A DNA stretch of 64,000 nt from VAZQ01 sp036557665 (GCA_036557665.1 DATBHG010000070.1:186001-250000); one strand, 5' to 3'. Positions 26,453 through 35,861 are shown, numbered from the stretch's first letter. The notes: a model not told the origin generated them from the letters alone. Made by a program: numbers and translations.

Positions 26453-27664
26453 ATGCCCTCAACAGCCGTCCGGATTTTGCTGCCGCTTTCGCTTGCGCTC
26501 GTCGTGCAGGGTGGCGCCCGCGCGCAGATTTCGGACGACGTGGTCAAGATCGGCGTCCTCACCGACCTGTCCGGCCCTGCGTCCACGCCCACCGGTACCG
26601 GCTCCGTGCTGGCGGCGCAGATGGCGGTGGACGATTTCGGCGGCAAGGTCGCCGGCAAGCCGGTCGTAGTCATATCGGCGGATCATCAGATCAAGCCGGA
26701 CGTCGGCGCGGCGATCGCGCGGCGCTGGTACGATGTCGAGCAGGTCGATCTCATTGTCGATGTCCCGGTCTCCGCCGTCGGCCTCGCGGTCCAGAATGTC
26801 GCCAAGGAAAAGAAGAAGATGCTGATCGTGCATTCGACCGGCACCGCCGACTATCACGGCAAGTTCTGCTCGCCTTATACGCTCCAGTGGGTGTTCGACA
26901 CGCGCGCGCTCGCGGTTGGAACCGCGCAGGAGGTGGTGAAGCGGGGCGGCGACACGTGGTTTTTTCTCACCGCCGATTATGCCTTCGGGCACTCGCTCGA
27001 GCAGCAGGCCTCGGACGTGATTCGCGCCAACGGAGGCAAGGTCCTGGGTGCAGTGCGCCATCCCTTCGCCACCCCCGACCTCTCCTCGTTTATCCTTCAG
27101 GCGCAGGCCTCGAAGGCGAAGATCATCGGGATTGCCAGCGGCCCGCCCGACAACACCAACGCCATCAAACTGGCCGGGGAGTTCGGCATCTTCCAGGGCG
27201 GCCAGCAGCTCGCAGGCCTGCTGATCGTGATCACCGACGTGCACGCGCTCGGGCTCAAGGCGGCCCAGGGGCTCATCCTCACCACTTCTTTCTATTGGGA
27301 CATGGACCAGAGGACGCGCGAATGGTCCAGACGGTTTTTTGCCAGGCAGAATGCCATGCCGACGATGTGGCAGGCCGGCGTCTACTCGTCCGTCATGAAT
27401 TACCTGCGGGCGATCGACAAGAGCGGTACGGACGAGCCGCTGAAGGTCGCCGAGACGATGCGAGCCTCGCCGATCGATGACTTCTTCTCCCGCAACGGCC
27501 ACCTGCGCACCGACGGGCTGATGGTGCACGATCTGGTGCTGGTGCAGGTGAAAAAGCCGGAGGAGTCGCGCTATCCCTGGGACTACTATCAGGTGCTCGC
27601 GCATATTTCCGGCGAGCAGGCCTTCGGCCCGCCGGATCCCGCCTGCCCGCTGGGAAAGAGCTGA
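26453..27664 (+). CDS. Branched-chain-amino-acid-type ABC transporter substrate-binding protein (LivK family)
   Basis: 403 residues from the ATG at 26453: a signal peptide (VRILLPLSLALVVQGGARAQ) then the Peripla_BP_6 fold with VKIGVLTDLSGPAS, the AAQMAVDDFGGKVAG segment and FFLTADYAFGHSLEQQA. Members in catabolic loci often bind aromatic acids rather than amino acids. It stands 84 bases ahead of an acyl-CoA ligase gene on the same strand and divergent from ligAB-hpaB, consistent with uptake of the compound degraded there. No permease genes adjacent. Confidence 0.9.
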   Translation: MPSTAVRILLPLSLALVVQGGARAQISDDVVKIGVLTDLSGPASTPTGTGSVLAAQMAVDDFGGKVAGKPVVVISADHQIKPDVGAAIARRWYDVEQVDLIVDVPVSAVGLAVQNVAKEKKKMLIVHSTGTADYHGKFCSPYTLQWVFDTRALAVGTAQEVVKRGGDTWFFLTADYAFGHSLEQQASDVIRANGGKVLGAVRHPFATPDLSSFILQAQASKAKIIGIASGPPDNTNAIKLAGEFGIFQGGQQLAGLLIVITDVHALGLKAAQGLILTTSFYWDMDQRTREWSRRFFARQNAMPTMWQAGVYSSVMNYLRAIDKSGTDEPLKVAETMRASPIDDFFSRNGHLRTDGLMVHDLVLVQVKKPEESRYPWDYYQVLAHISGEQAFGPPDPACPLGKS

Positions 27665-27747
27665 CTGCCTGCCGTGCCTCCCGCGTGCGCCGGCGGATTT
27701 GTTACGCTTCCGCCGCAAGCGGCGCCCGCTGACCCACCCTGCTCGCC

Positions 27748-29295
27748 GTGGACCTCTCCGATCTGATCGAGCGGAACGCGTCTTTCACGCCCGAGAAGGC
27801 GGCGCTGCGCTATGCGGGCACGTCGCTCACTTACGCCGCGCTGGCGCGGCGCATTGATTGCGCGGCACGCGCGCTCAAATCGGAGCTCGGCGTGGGGCGC
27901 GGCGACCGGGTCGCCATCCTCGCTGCCAATCACCCCGATTATCTCGTCCTCCTCTATGCCTGCGCTCGCCTCGGCGCGCTGATGGTGCCGCTCAACTGGC
28001 GGCTCGCAGTGCCCGAGCAGCTCTTCATGCTCGCCGATGCCTCCGCCAAGGCGCTCATCGTGCAGGACGCGTTCGCTGTCATCGCGGCGCCGCTGCGCAC
28101 GGCGCAGCCCGATATCCGCGTCATACGCCTGGCGGCCGATGGGGGAGGGGACACCTTCGAGGCGCTGCTTTCCGCAGGAAAGGGCGATGCTCGCAATCCG
28201 CACGTGGACACGGCGAGCCCGCTCCTCCTGGTCTACACCTCCGGCACCACGGGGCGCCCCAAGGGGGCGGTGCTGCGGCAGGAGGCGCTCCTGTGGAATG
28301 CGGTGATGAGCGCGCACATGCACGATCTCACTGCCGAGGATCATGTGCTCACGGTCCTGCCGCTGTTTCACGTGGGCGGGCTGAACATCCAGACCACGCC
28401 GGCGCTGCAGCTGGGCGCGACGGTTACGCTGCATGCGCGCTTCGCACCGGACGCCGCGCTCGAGGCGATTGCGACGGAGCGCCCGAGCCTCACCGTGCTG
28501 GTGCCCTCCACGCTTGCGGCCCTGATCGAGCATCCGCTGTGGGCAGACACGGACCTGTCGAGTCTTCGCGCGGTGAGCACCGGATCGACCCAGGTGCCGC
28601 AGCCCCTCGTCGAGGCGCTCGAGGCGCGTGGACTCTGCGTCCTCCAGGTCTACGGTGCGACCGAGACAACGCCGATCGCAGTCTATACCCGCATCGGCGG
28701 GGATCTGACGCGCCCGGGCTCGACCGGGCTGCCGGGCCTGTGCTGCGAGGCGCGCGTCGTCGACGACAGCGGATACGAGGTACCGCATGGCACCGCCGGT
28801 GAGGTGGTGGTGCGCGGGCCGAACGTGTTCTTCGAATATTGGGGCAATCAGGCGGCGACCGGCGAGGCCCTGCGCGACGGCTGGTATTTTTCCGGCGACA
28901 TCGGCACGCGCGATGCGGACGGCTATTTCTTCATTCACGACCGCAAGAGGAACATGATCATCTCCGGCAGCGAGAACATCTATCCCGCCGAGATCGAGCG
29001 CGTGCTGCACGAGCACCCGGCGGTGGCGGAAGCCGCCGTGATCGGGCGCGCCGATCCCAGGTGGCAGGAGGTGCCGGTCGCTTACGTGGTGCGTAAGCCG
29101 CAAGCGCGCGTGAGCGCGGATGAAATCCTCGCGCATGTTGCCGCCCAGCTCGCACGATTCAAGGTGCCGCGCGAGATCGTGTTCGTGGAATCGCTTCCGC
29201 GCAATGCGCTCGGCAAGGTTCAGCACTTCCTGCTCAAGCAGGCGGCGGAAGGCAGACCCGATAGCGCCGACATTCCACAGTCAAGCCGCTTGTAA
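27748..29295 (+). CDS. AMP-dependent acyl-CoA synthetase/ligase
   Basis: 515 residues from a GTG start. Adenylate-forming motifs are complete: P-loop YTSGTTGRPKGAV, VYGATETTP (A5), YFSGDIGTRDADGYFFIHDR (A7/A8 hinge) and the acyl-CoA ligase end LPRNALGKVQH with the catalytic Lys (A10). It activates a carboxylic acid to its CoA thioester. Size and FEYWGN motif fit a medium/long-chain or aryl-CoA ligase. Next to LivK-type receptor and opposite ligAB-hpaB, so it may activate an aromatic acid. Confidence 0.88.
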   Translation: MDLSDLIERNASFTPEKAALRYAGTSLTYAALARRIDCAARALKSELGVGRGDRVAILAANHPDYLVLLYACARLGALMVPLNWRLAVPEQLFMLADASAKALIVQDAFAVIAAPLRTAQPDIRVIRLAADGGGDTFEALLSAGKGDARNPHVDTASPLLLVYTSGTTGRPKGAVLRQEALLWNAVMSAHMHDLTAEDHVLTVLPLFHVGGLNIQTTPALQLGATVTLHARFAPDAALEAIATERPSLTVLVPSTLAALIEHPLWADTDLSSLRAVSTGSTQVPQPLVEALEARGLCVLQVYGATETTPIAVYTRIGGDLTRPGSTGLPGLCCEARVVDDSGYEVPHGTAGEVVVRGPNVFFEYWGNQAATGEALRDGWYFSGDIGTRDADGYFFIHDRKRNMIISGSENIYPAEIERVLHEHPAVAEAAVIGRADPRWQEVPVAYVVRKPQARVSADEILAHVAAQLARFKVPREIVFVESLPRNALGKVQHFLLKQAAEGRPDSADIPQSSRL

Positions 29296-29326
29296 CAATA
29301 CGTCTGATGTCAGCGTGGGCTTGCTC

Positions 29327-29356
29327 GCAGGGGCGGGTTTTGAAACCCGCCCCTGC
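29327..29356. repeat. GCAGGGGCGGGTTT palindrome
   Basis: GCAGGGGCGGGTTTTGAAAC followed by CCGCCCCTGC; 30-base palindrome with compensatory change of the usual GTA/TAC ends to GCA/TGC, which keeps the stem paired. Confidence 0.8.
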
Positions 29357-29480
29357 ATGCGACGCGCGCTGACGACAATGAACGATCGTTCAACTGCCCC
29401 GGCCATCGCTTGCAGGAACCATAAGGTAAGGAGCGGGCTTATCGTCGAGGGGCTGAGAACCCAATTCAACGGGTGCGCCG

Positions 29481-31640
29481 ATGACCTTCTCTGCTCCCCG
29501 AAAGACCTGCCTGCACATTGCCGCCGCGGCTCTGCTGGCTGCGGCATGCACTTGGACGTTCCCCAGCTCATCCCGGGCGCAAGACGGTGCGCAGAATCCG
29601 CCGGGGCGGGTCGGGCGTCTCGCGCTCATCGACGGCACTGTCTCCTATCATACTGCGGACCAGAATTATTGGCAGGCGGCACGGCGCAACTATCCCGTGA
29701 CAACCGGCCAGTCCTTCTGGACCGAGCCCAATGCTCATGCGGCAATCGATATCGGGAGCAACAGGATCTATCTCGACAGCTCGACCGAGCTCGACATCTC
29801 CGCCCTCGACGATACGGCCGCGCAGCTCTCGTTGCCGCAAGGCGCGCTGTTTGTTGGGCTGCGCACGCTCGATCGAGCCGAGCCTTACGAGGTGCAGATG
29901 GCGCGCGCTGCGGTGACGCTCACCGCCGCCGGACGCTACGAGCTGATTGCCGGAGACACCGGGCATGCCTCGCAGGTGACGGTATTCGACGGCGCCGCGC
30001 ATGTCAGCGGCAACGGGCTCGATGCCGACGTGCGCGCGGGCGAGACGGCCGTGCTGTCCGGCGAGCAGACGGTACGAGCCGAAGTGCATGCGGCAGGACC
30101 GGCCGATGAGCTCGTCGCCTGGGTGGAGGCGCAGGAGCATGAGGAACAACGGTATCGCGACAACGCTCCGGCGGCCGCATCGGCAATGACCGGCGGGGCG
30201 GAGCTTGGTGGCTACGGCCGTTGGGCGAGAGCCGCGCGTTACGGCGATATCTGGTATCCCGATGTACCGGCAGGCTGGGCGCCCTATCGGGACGGCTACT
30301 GGGCGTGGGTCGAGCCTTGGGGCTGGACCTGGATCGATGCGGAGGCCTGGGGCTTTGCCCCATTCCACTACGGCCGGTGGCTCATGGTCGATGATCGCTG
30401 GGCCTGGATGCCGGGCGATGAAACCGCTGCGCCGATCGCCGCGATTTATGCTCCCGCGCTCGTTACCTTCTTCACGGCGGGGGACCTGTGTGCATGGGTG
30501 CCGCTCGGTCCGGACGAGGTTTATGTGCCGTCCTATCCGGTGTCGCTGAGCTATTTCCAGAGCATCAACGCGGTGTACGTGGCCGGCATCAGAAGCCGGA
30601 ACAGGATCGCCACGGAGCGGACGCGGATAAACGCCTATGCGAACCAGCGCGGGCTGACCGCGGTGCCGCGATCGGTCGTGAGCGGCTCGCAACCGGTACG
30701 AGCGCATGCTCGGGCGGTTTCCGCATCGCAGCTGGCAGATGCACGACCGGCGATGGGCACGCGCGCCGTGCGGCCAAGTGCAAGAACCGCCGGTGTTTCG
30801 CCGGCGGTCGCCCGGCAGTTCGGCATCGCCGGCAACGCGCTTGCCGCCGCCCACGCGCATGCGCATGCGCATGCGCCCGGGCCGCCCATTCACGCCGTTG
30901 CTCCGAGTGCAAATGCCCGGCTCGCTGCCCCGCATGCGCTCGCACCCACCACCGCGGGCCGTGCAGGAGCATCATCTGCTTCGCCGTCGTCTGCCCCGCA
31001 GCCGCCGCCGCACGCGCTCCCCCACGCGCTCCCTCATGCTCCTGCGCTCGCTCAGCCCGGCGTCGTGCACCATCTGCCGGGCTCCCCTGTCGGGCAAGCC
31101 GGAGCGAGCGGAGCAAACCGCGGCAGCGAGGCCGGACCTCCTTCTTCGCCCACGCCGCCAAGGCATCAGGCGCCGCCCGCGCTCGCGCACACGCCGCAGG
31201 GCCCCGGTGCTCATCCTGCGCCGTCATCCGAGACCGCCGGTCATGCAGGGCCGCATGTTGCACCTTCCCGTCCCGCGCCGCCGGCTGCGGTGAGCCATGC
31301 ACTGCCGCAGCGGCCGATCCGGCATGCCGCGCCGGCGCCGGAAACGATCGGGCGACCCTCTCCGCGGGCCCCCGCCGTTGCACATCACGCTCCGCCGCCG
31401 GCCGTGGCGCACCGGCGGCCGTCGCCGCCCGTGGTCCATGCGGCGCCGCATCCGGCCACAATCGGGCGGGCGCCTCCTCCCCGCGCTGCATTTGCCGCGC
31501 CTCACCCCGCACCGCCGGTTGTGCATGCGCGGCCACCCGTGGTTCATGCCGCACCTCCGGCGACCGTCGGCCGGGCGCCGCCGCCTGCGGCGCATGCGCC
31601 GCCGGCCGCCGCTGCCCCAGGGCGGCGCCCCGGTCACTGA
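29481..31640 (+). CDS. FecR/DUF6600-type exported protein with long Pro/Ala/His-rich tail
   Basis: 719 residues. Signal peptide (LHIAAAALLAAACTW), then a FecR-like domain (RVGRLALIDGTVSYH, ITVFDGAAHV-like AHVSGNG and VRAGETAVLSGE) at about 40-200, then a Trp-rich block (WAPYRDGYWAWVEPWGWTWI, FAPFHYGRWLMVDDRWAWMP) seen in DUF6600 proteins at about 255-320. From about residue 400 onward the protein is low-complexity Pro/Ala/His with HAHAHAHAPGPP and repeated VVHA/TIGR/APPP units, probably unstructured, periplasmic and able to bind divalent metals. No sigma/anti-sigma partner gene beside it. Confidence 0.8.
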   Translation: MTFSAPRKTCLHIAAAALLAAACTWTFPSSSRAQDGAQNPPGRVGRLALIDGTVSYHTADQNYWQAARRNYPVTTGQSFWTEPNAHAAIDIGSNRIYLDSSTELDISALDDTAAQLSLPQGALFVGLRTLDRAEPYEVQMARAAVTLTAAGRYELIAGDTGHASQVTVFDGAAHVSGNGLDADVRAGETAVLSGEQTVRAEVHAAGPADELVAWVEAQEHEEQRYRDNAPAAASAMTGGAELGGYGRWARAARYGDIWYPDVPAGWAPYRDGYWAWVEPWGWTWIDAEAWGFAPFHYGRWLMVDDRWAWMPGDETAAPIAAIYAPALVTFFTAGDLCAWVPLGPDEVYVPSYPVSLSYFQSINAVYVAGIRSRNRIATERTRINAYANQRGLTAVPRSVVSGSQPVRAHARAVSASQLADARPAMGTRAVRPSARTAGVSPAVARQFGIAGNALAAAHAHAHAHAPGPPIHAVAPSANARLAAPHALAPTTAGRAGASSASPSSAPQPPPHALPHALPHAPALAQPGVVHHLPGSPVGQAGASGANRGSEAGPPSSPTPPRHQAPPALAHTPQGPGAHPAPSSETAGHAGPHVAPSRPAPPAAVSHALPQRPIRHAAPAPETIGRPSPRAPAVAHHAPPPAVAHRRPSPPVVHAAPHPATIGRAPPPRAAFAAPHPAPPVVHARPPVVHAAPPATVGRAPPPAAHAPPAAAAPGRRPGH

Positions 31641-31661
31641 CCTTTTCTGGTTGTGAAAACC

Positions 31662-31685
31662 CCGGATGTCGCAAGCGACATCCGG
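31662..31685. repeat. REP-type palindrome CCGGATGTCGC-AA-GCGACATCCGG
   Basis: Perfect 11-bp arms around AA, 22 bases after the DUF6600 stop and followed by CCTACG. A member of the CCGGATG/CATCCGG family also seen at 44338 and 54071; may double as a terminator. Confidence 0.75.
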
Positions 31686-31710
31686 CCTACGATGCCGACA
31701 AGCGTGCGGC

Positions 31711-31986
31711 CTACTTGCCGGCGAGCGCAAGCCCGCTTTCGCGTGCGAGCGCGGCTCCTTCGGCGCGCGGCGCATCAGTGTTCCCGTTGACATGCGTATC
31801 GGCTGCCCGGCCGGGCTGACCGTCCGCGGCGCCGTTGCGCCATTGCCAGACCCCTTGCTCGAACAGGAAGCGATAGCAGCCGGACGCGCCGTCGCGCACC
31901 CACACCAGACCATTGGTGGAGGTGAGCGTATGGGCGGTCCACGGTCCTCCCTGACAAGCGCCCGTGAGAATGTCAGATTTTCTCAT
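31711..31986 (-). CDS. Small hypothetical protein
   Basis: 91 residues with a structured-looking N-terminal half (GACQGGPWTAHTLTSTNGLV then WVRDGASGCYRFLFEQGVWQ) and a polar tail. Two Cys could form a disulfide. The ATG has GGGGGA about 11 bases upstream. I recall short cytoplasmic proteins with this GPW-AHTL-NGLVWV pattern in Bradyrhizobium-type genomes, but cannot name a function. An opposite-strand frame overlaps it and looks artefactual. Confidence 0.5.
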   Translation of the reverse strand: MRKSDILTGACQGGPWTAHTLTSTNGLVWVRDGASGCYRFLFEQGVWQWRNGAADGQPGRAADTHVNGNTDAPRAEGAALARESGLALAGK

Positions 31987-32276
31987 CCGAGACGTATCCC
32001 CCCTGTGTCGATGCGATCGGCCGCTGCTTCGTTCCGGCTGCGGCAGCTCGAGTAAATCAATCGGATTGGTCGAGCTCGTCAGTCAAAAACAGATGCAAGA
32101 CGATACGGTTTCCCTCCGGGAAGCCTCGACAATCGCGGTAAACGCACGCATCCGTGCGGTCAACGGAATGCCCCCCGGTTATGCACACGCCGCTTTGTTT
32201 GCGCCAAGGCAAAACCGATCGTTGCGCGCGGATCCCGCAATCTGTGTTTCTGCCCGGGACGCAGTTGCCACGGTTG
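31987..32276. other. Short gene-free stretch
   Basis: 290 bases between two minus-strand small genes. I see no RNA gene and no member of the main repeat families. It presumably carries the promoter of the 31986 gene. Confidence 0.3.
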
Positions 32277-32606
32277 TCACTGCGACGAGCCGGCTTGTTT
32301 CGGCATCGACCCGGGCGCGGGCGCTTTCTCGGGGCTCAGTGCGCTTACCGTCGTCTCGAGCACCGCTGCACCGGCAGCGAGGAGGGCCGATTGCGCAGCT
32401 CTCTTGGCTATGGCCTTGACGTTCGCACGCTGCTTCGGCGCGGCCTTCGCCCGTGCGCCTGCCGCAGCTCGGGCTCTTTGCGAGCGTGCGGCCGTTCGCC
32501 TCTTCTGCGAGCTTGCGGCGCCCCGCGTTTTCCGAGCTGTGCTCCTCGACTTCGAGCCTGCCCGTGACGATGCGCGGCTCCTCGCGCGCTTTGCTGGTTT
32601 CCTCAT
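32277..32606 (-). CDS. Basic Ala/Arg/Lys-rich protein, histone H1-like composition
   Basis: 109 residues from the ATG at 32606; an upstream ATG at 32642 is possible. The first 80 residues are Arg/Lys/Ala/Ser only (KPAKRARSRASSRAGSKSRS), followed by a short hydrophobic helix (AAQSALLAAGAAVLETTVSA) and a Pro/Ser tail. Composition resembles bacterial H1-like DNA-compacting proteins, but no defined domain is present. Probably real given the codon-position bias; function only inferred. Confidence 0.5.
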   Translation of the reverse strand: MRKPAKRARSRASSRAGSKSRSTARKTRGAASSQKRRTAARSQRARAAAGARAKAAPKQRANVKAIAKRAAQSALLAAGAAVLETTVSALSPEKAPAPGSMPKQAGSSQ

Positions 32607-32704
32607 GATTCCTCCCATGCGCCTCTCGCCGTTCGTCATCAAAGGCGCAATCCGGCGTCACACACGAACGCCCGGACGAACAATTGGTTCCGTGTCGGCG
32701 CGCA

Positions 32705-33598
32705 TCACTTCGCCGCTCGATACGGTTTCGCCGGCTCGGTCGTTGCGATCCAGATCCCGAGAAATACCGCGATGAGCCCCGCGACCAGGTTGGTCGTGAT
32801 CGGCTCGTCGACGAGCAGGGCTGCCAGCAGCGCCGCTGCGAGCGGGTTGGCGGTCATGGTATTGGCCACGCGGGTCGGGCTTGCGCGCTCGAGAGCAAGC
32901 ACCCAGAGGATGAAGGCGACCGCGCCCCCGGCAATTCCCAGGTAAACGCCGGCCGTCCATTGTCGCGGCCCAAAGTGAGCGAGCGTGGCGGCGCTGTTGG
33001 CGGCGAGACCGGCGAGGACGAGCACCGCCGCGCCGCATCCCATGCCGACGGCCAGGAATCCGAGCGCGCTCGATCGCTTCATCAGGGGACGCGACAGCAC
33101 GTTGTAGACCGCCATGCACAGCACCGCCGCGGTCATGATCAATTCGCCGCGCCAGGCGCCGGGCGGCGCCGCGCCGAGACCGGAGGCGAGCGCCGCCGCC
33201 ACGCCCAGCATGGCGACGGCGACGCCGGCCGACTTGCGCCAGGTCAGAAGCTCGGCGCCCAGCAGCGCGCCGACCAGCATCGTCTGTAACGGCAAGGTGG
33301 AGAGCGCGAGGCTCGCCCGCGCCGCGGTCGTGTAGCCCACAGCGATATTGTAGAGGATGAAGAACAGCCCGAAGAAGCAAATACCCAGCGCGCCGACCGC
33401 GAGCCAGTCGCCTCGCTTCGGCCATCGCACCCGCAGAGCGACTGCCACCGGCAGCACGCAGAGAAAGCCGATGCCCCACCGCAGGATGGCAAGCGTGAGG
33501 GCATCCGCATCGCCGACCAGATAGCGCGTGACCGCCGCCGCCGTTCCTCCGAGCGCGCTGGAGAGAATGGCGATCGCGACCCCGAGCCCCTCGCCCAA
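32705..33598 (-). CDS. EamA/DMT-superfamily transporter
   Basis: 297 residues with ten hydrophobic helices in two EamA repeats. The N-terminal half includes ILSSALGGTAAAVTRYLVGD and LRWGIGFLCVLPVAVALRVRWP; the second repeat ends in LLVDEPITTNLVAGLIAVFLG, the usual EamA terminus. Inner-membrane exporter or permease of small metabolites; substrate unknown. A repeat element follows its start at 33621. Confidence 0.88.
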   Translation of the reverse strand: MGEGLGVAIAILSSALGGTAAAVTRYLVGDADALTLAILRWGIGFLCVLPVAVALRVRWPKRGDWLAVGALGICFFGLFFILYNIAVGYTTAARASLALSTLPLQTMLVGALLGAELLTWRKSAGVAVAMLGVAAALASGLGAAPPGAWRGELIMTAAVLCMAVYNVLSRPLMKRSSALGFLAVGMGCGAAVLVLAGLAANSAATLAHFGPRQWTAGVYLGIAGGAVAFILWVLALERASPTRVANTMTANPLAAALLAALLVDEPITTNLVAGLIAVFLGIWIATTEPAKPYRAAK

Positions 33599-33620
33599 CC
33601 CCGCCTCCTGCTCCGGTTTA

Positions 33621-33689
33621 TACCTCCCCCTGCAAGGGGGAGGTCGGCGACCCCGACGTGTCGGGGTCGCCGGGTGGGGGTCGGAGGTA
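33621..33689. repeat. CTCCCCCTG...AGGGGGAG intergenic element, short copy
   Basis: TACCTCCCCCTGCAAGGGGG then AGGTCGGCGACCCCGAC, then GTCGGGGTCGCCGGGTGGGG: one hairpin plus the inner hairpin of the family whose full bipartite form is at 36889-37058. Confidence 0.8.
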
Positions 33690-33694
33690 TTGCC

Positions 33695-34567
33695 TCATGC
33701 CACGAATTTGTATCCGTCGCCCCACCGGCGCACGCGCCCGGTGGAGGGCGAGGGGAAATGTGTCACGCACATCAAGGTAGGCGCCTCGCAGAAGCGCTCG
33801 AACACCTGCCGCCGCGTCTTGCCGGCCTGCGGCGAGTCGTAATCGGCGCGCATGCCGAGGTCGGGATAGCGCCCTTGTATCGGCGAGTGGATCATGTCGC
33901 CGGTGATGAGCGCGTCCGCGCCGGGGCGGCCGACCAGCACCGAATAGTGGTCGATGGTGTGGCCGGGAGTCGGAATGAATTGCACCGCCTCGTTGAGCGC
34001 GAAGTCGCTCTTCACGATCTGCGCGCGCCTGGCCTCGACGATCGGGAGCACCGAGTCGGTGATCCAGGGCACGTCCGACGGCGCCTCCTTCTCCTTCTGC
34101 GTCCAGTACGCGAGCTCGCGGTCGGCCATGACGTATTGCGACTTGGGAAAGGTCGGCACCCAGCGCCCGTTCGCGAGCCGCGTGTTCCAGCCGACGTGAT
34201 CGACGTGGAGATGCGTGCACATGACGTAGTCGATGTCGTCGATGCCGAGCCCGGCGGCGGTGAGGCCCTGCTCGAAGCGCCCGCCCTGCATCATGTTCCA
34301 GAACGGGCGTGCCGGGCGCGGCTTGTCGTTGCCGACGCAGGAATCGATCAGGATGTTGTGCTGCGGCGTCCTGATCACGAAGCTCTGGATGCACAGCACG
34401 AGCCGGCCGGTTGCGGGATCGATGAAGGTGGGCTCGAGCCAGGAGCGGTTCTCCGCGAGCCGCTCCTTGGTCAGGGTGGGGAAGAATTCCAGCACGTCGA
34501 AGAACGGCCCCTGTTGCTCGACCACCGGGTGGACCGTGATATCGTGAAGCTTGATTGCGGTGCTCAT
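33695..34567 (-). CDS. MBL-fold metallohydrolase
   Basis: 290 residues from the ATG at 34567; the frame stays open far upstream but that part is repeat-derived and antisense to another gene. The metal-binding motif CTHLHVDHVGWN (H119-x-H121-x-D123-H124) is complete, followed by IPTPGHTIDHYSV and ALITGDMIHSP with further His/Asp ligands. Resembles the lactonase/hydrolase branch (AttM/MPH-like). Divergent from the opine-dehydrogenase-like gene. Substrate unknown. Confidence 0.88.
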   Translation of the reverse strand: MSTAIKLHDITVHPVVEQQGPFFDVLEFFPTLTKERLAENRSWLEPTFIDPATGRLVLCIQSFVIRTPQHNILIDSCVGNDKPRPARPFWNMMQGGRFEQGLTAAGLGIDDIDYVMCTHLHVDHVGWNTRLANGRWVPTFPKSQYVMADRELAYWTQKEKEAPSDVPWITDSVLPIVEARRAQIVKSDFALNEAVQFIPTPGHTIDHYSVLVGRPGADALITGDMIHSPIQGRYPDLGMRADYDSPQAGKTRRQVFERFCEAPTLMCVTHFPSPSTGRVRRWGDGYKFVA

Positions 34568-34657
34568 TGCAACATTCTTCTTGGCCTGAGACTTTGGGCA
34601 GATGTTAGTCGTACTGTGCCACAAGTCATCCCTTCTCTTCATTCCGGAGTGCCCGCC

Positions 34658-34694
34658 GCATGTAGGGGCGGGTTTCAAACCCGTCCCTACATGC
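34658..34694. repeat. GCATGTAGGGGCGGG palindrome between divergent genes
   Basis: GCATGTAGGGGCGGGTTTC followed by AAACCCGTCCCTACATGC, a 37-base near-perfect palindrome whose pairing extends beyond the usual GTAG/CTAC ends. Confidence 0.8.
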
Positions 34695-34714
34695 GGTGAG
34701 CTCGAGCATCGCTG

Positions 34715-35806
34715 ATGCGGATTGCGGTTCTCGGCGGTGGTAACGGCTCCTTTGCCGCGGCGGGAGATTTCGCCCTCGGCGGCCACGAAGTCAGCCTGTG
34801 GCGCCGTGACAAAGGAGCGGTGGAGGCGCATCGCGCCGCGGGCGGCGTGATCGCGGTGAAGGACTTCGCCGGAGCGCACACGGCCAAGCCCGCGCTGATC
34901 ACGCCCGATATCGCCGCGGCGGTGCGCGGCGCCGAGCTGATCCTCGCCCCGGTCCCGGCAACCGCCCAGGCCGACATCGCGCAAGCCTTGGCGCCGCATC
35001 TTGCCGACGGCCAGGTCGTGTTCCTGCCCCCGGGCACCTTCGGCTCACTCGTCTTCGCGCAGGCCGCGCGCGAGGGCGGCAACCGCGCCGAGGTCGCTTT
35101 CGCCGAGACCGGCACGTTGCCCTGGCTCGCGCGCAAGCACGGCCCGCACGAGGTGGCCATCACCGTGCGCGCCAAGCGCCTGCCGACCGGCGTCTTCCCG
35201 CTCGCGCGCAAGGTGCATGCGCTCGCGCTGCTGCGCGCGGCATTCCCCGGCGTCATCGAGGACTGCGGCGATGCGCTCTCCGCCGCGCTGATGAATGCGG
35301 GGCCGACCATTCACCCGCCGCTGATCATCATGAATGCTGGGCCGCTGCAGCATTTCGAGCGCTGGGACATTCACAAGGAGGGAACGCAGCCGGCGATCCG
35401 GCGCACCACTGATGCGCTCGATGCCGAGCGGATCGCCGTGCGCGAGGCGCTGGGCTATCCGGCGCCGCACTTTCCCCTCGCCGACCATTACGCCCGCGAG
35501 GGCGAGGAATGGATGTATGGGCGCGGCTCGCACGATCGCCTGACCGGCTCCGGCGACTGGCGCGAGCACATCGCGCTCACGAGCCACCGCTACATGCTGG
35601 AGGATACCCGCATGGGGCTCGCCTTCCTCGTTTCGGTCGCCGAGCTCGCCGGGGTGCGAACGCCGCTCGCCCGCGCTTTTCTCGCCATCGGCTCGGCCGT
35701 CTGCGGCGAGGATTTCATGCGCACCGGCCGCACGCTCGCATCGCTCGGTCTCGGTCGCCTCGATCGCGACGGCCTGGCGGCCCTCCTGCGCACCGGGTTC
35801 GCGTGA
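34715..35806 (+). CDS. NAD/NADP octopine/nopaline (opine) dehydrogenase family protein
   Basis: 363 residues. N-terminal nucleotide-binding motif VLGGGNGSFAAAGDFALGG, middle linker ETGTLPWLARKHGP, and the opine dehydrogenase catalytic segment NAGPLQHFERWDIHKEG with the His pair. Opine dehydrogenases reductively condense an amino acid and a keto acid or run in reverse; many bacterial homologs have other 2-oxo/imino substrates. Followed by a 3-hydroxyacyl-CoA dehydrogenase 75 bases later on the same strand. Confidence 0.85.
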   Translation: MRIAVLGGGNGSFAAAGDFALGGHEVSLWRRDKGAVEAHRAAGGVIAVKDFAGAHTAKPALITPDIAAAVRGAELILAPVPATAQADIAQALAPHLADGQVVFLPPGTFGSLVFAQAAREGGNRAEVAFAETGTLPWLARKHGPHEVAITVRAKRLPTGVFPLARKVHALALLRAAFPGVIEDCGDALSAALMNAGPTIHPPLIIMNAGPLQHFERWDIHKEGTQPAIRRTTDALDAERIAVREALGYPAPHFPLADHYAREGEEWMYGRGSHDRLTGSGDWREHIALTSHRYMLEDTRMGLAFLVSVAELAGVRTPLARAFLAIGSAVCGEDFMRTGRTLASLGLGRLDRDGLAALLRTGFA

Positions 35807-35812
35807 GCACGC

Positions 35813-35861
35813 GAGCATGTCCCGCAAAAGTGGGAACCGGTTTTGCGAAAAGGACATGCTC
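35813..35861. repeat. 49-bp palindromic element (GAGCATGTCC...GGACATGCTC)
   Basis: Left arm GAGCATGTCC + CGCAAAA, right arm TTTTGCG + AAAAGGACATGCTC around GTGGGAACCGG. I recall related CAAAAGTGGGAACCGGTTTT elements dispersed in Bradyrhizobium/Rhodopseudomonas. It fills most of the 75-base gap between the opine dehydrogenase and 3-hydroxyacyl-CoA dehydrogenase genes. Confidence 0.8.
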
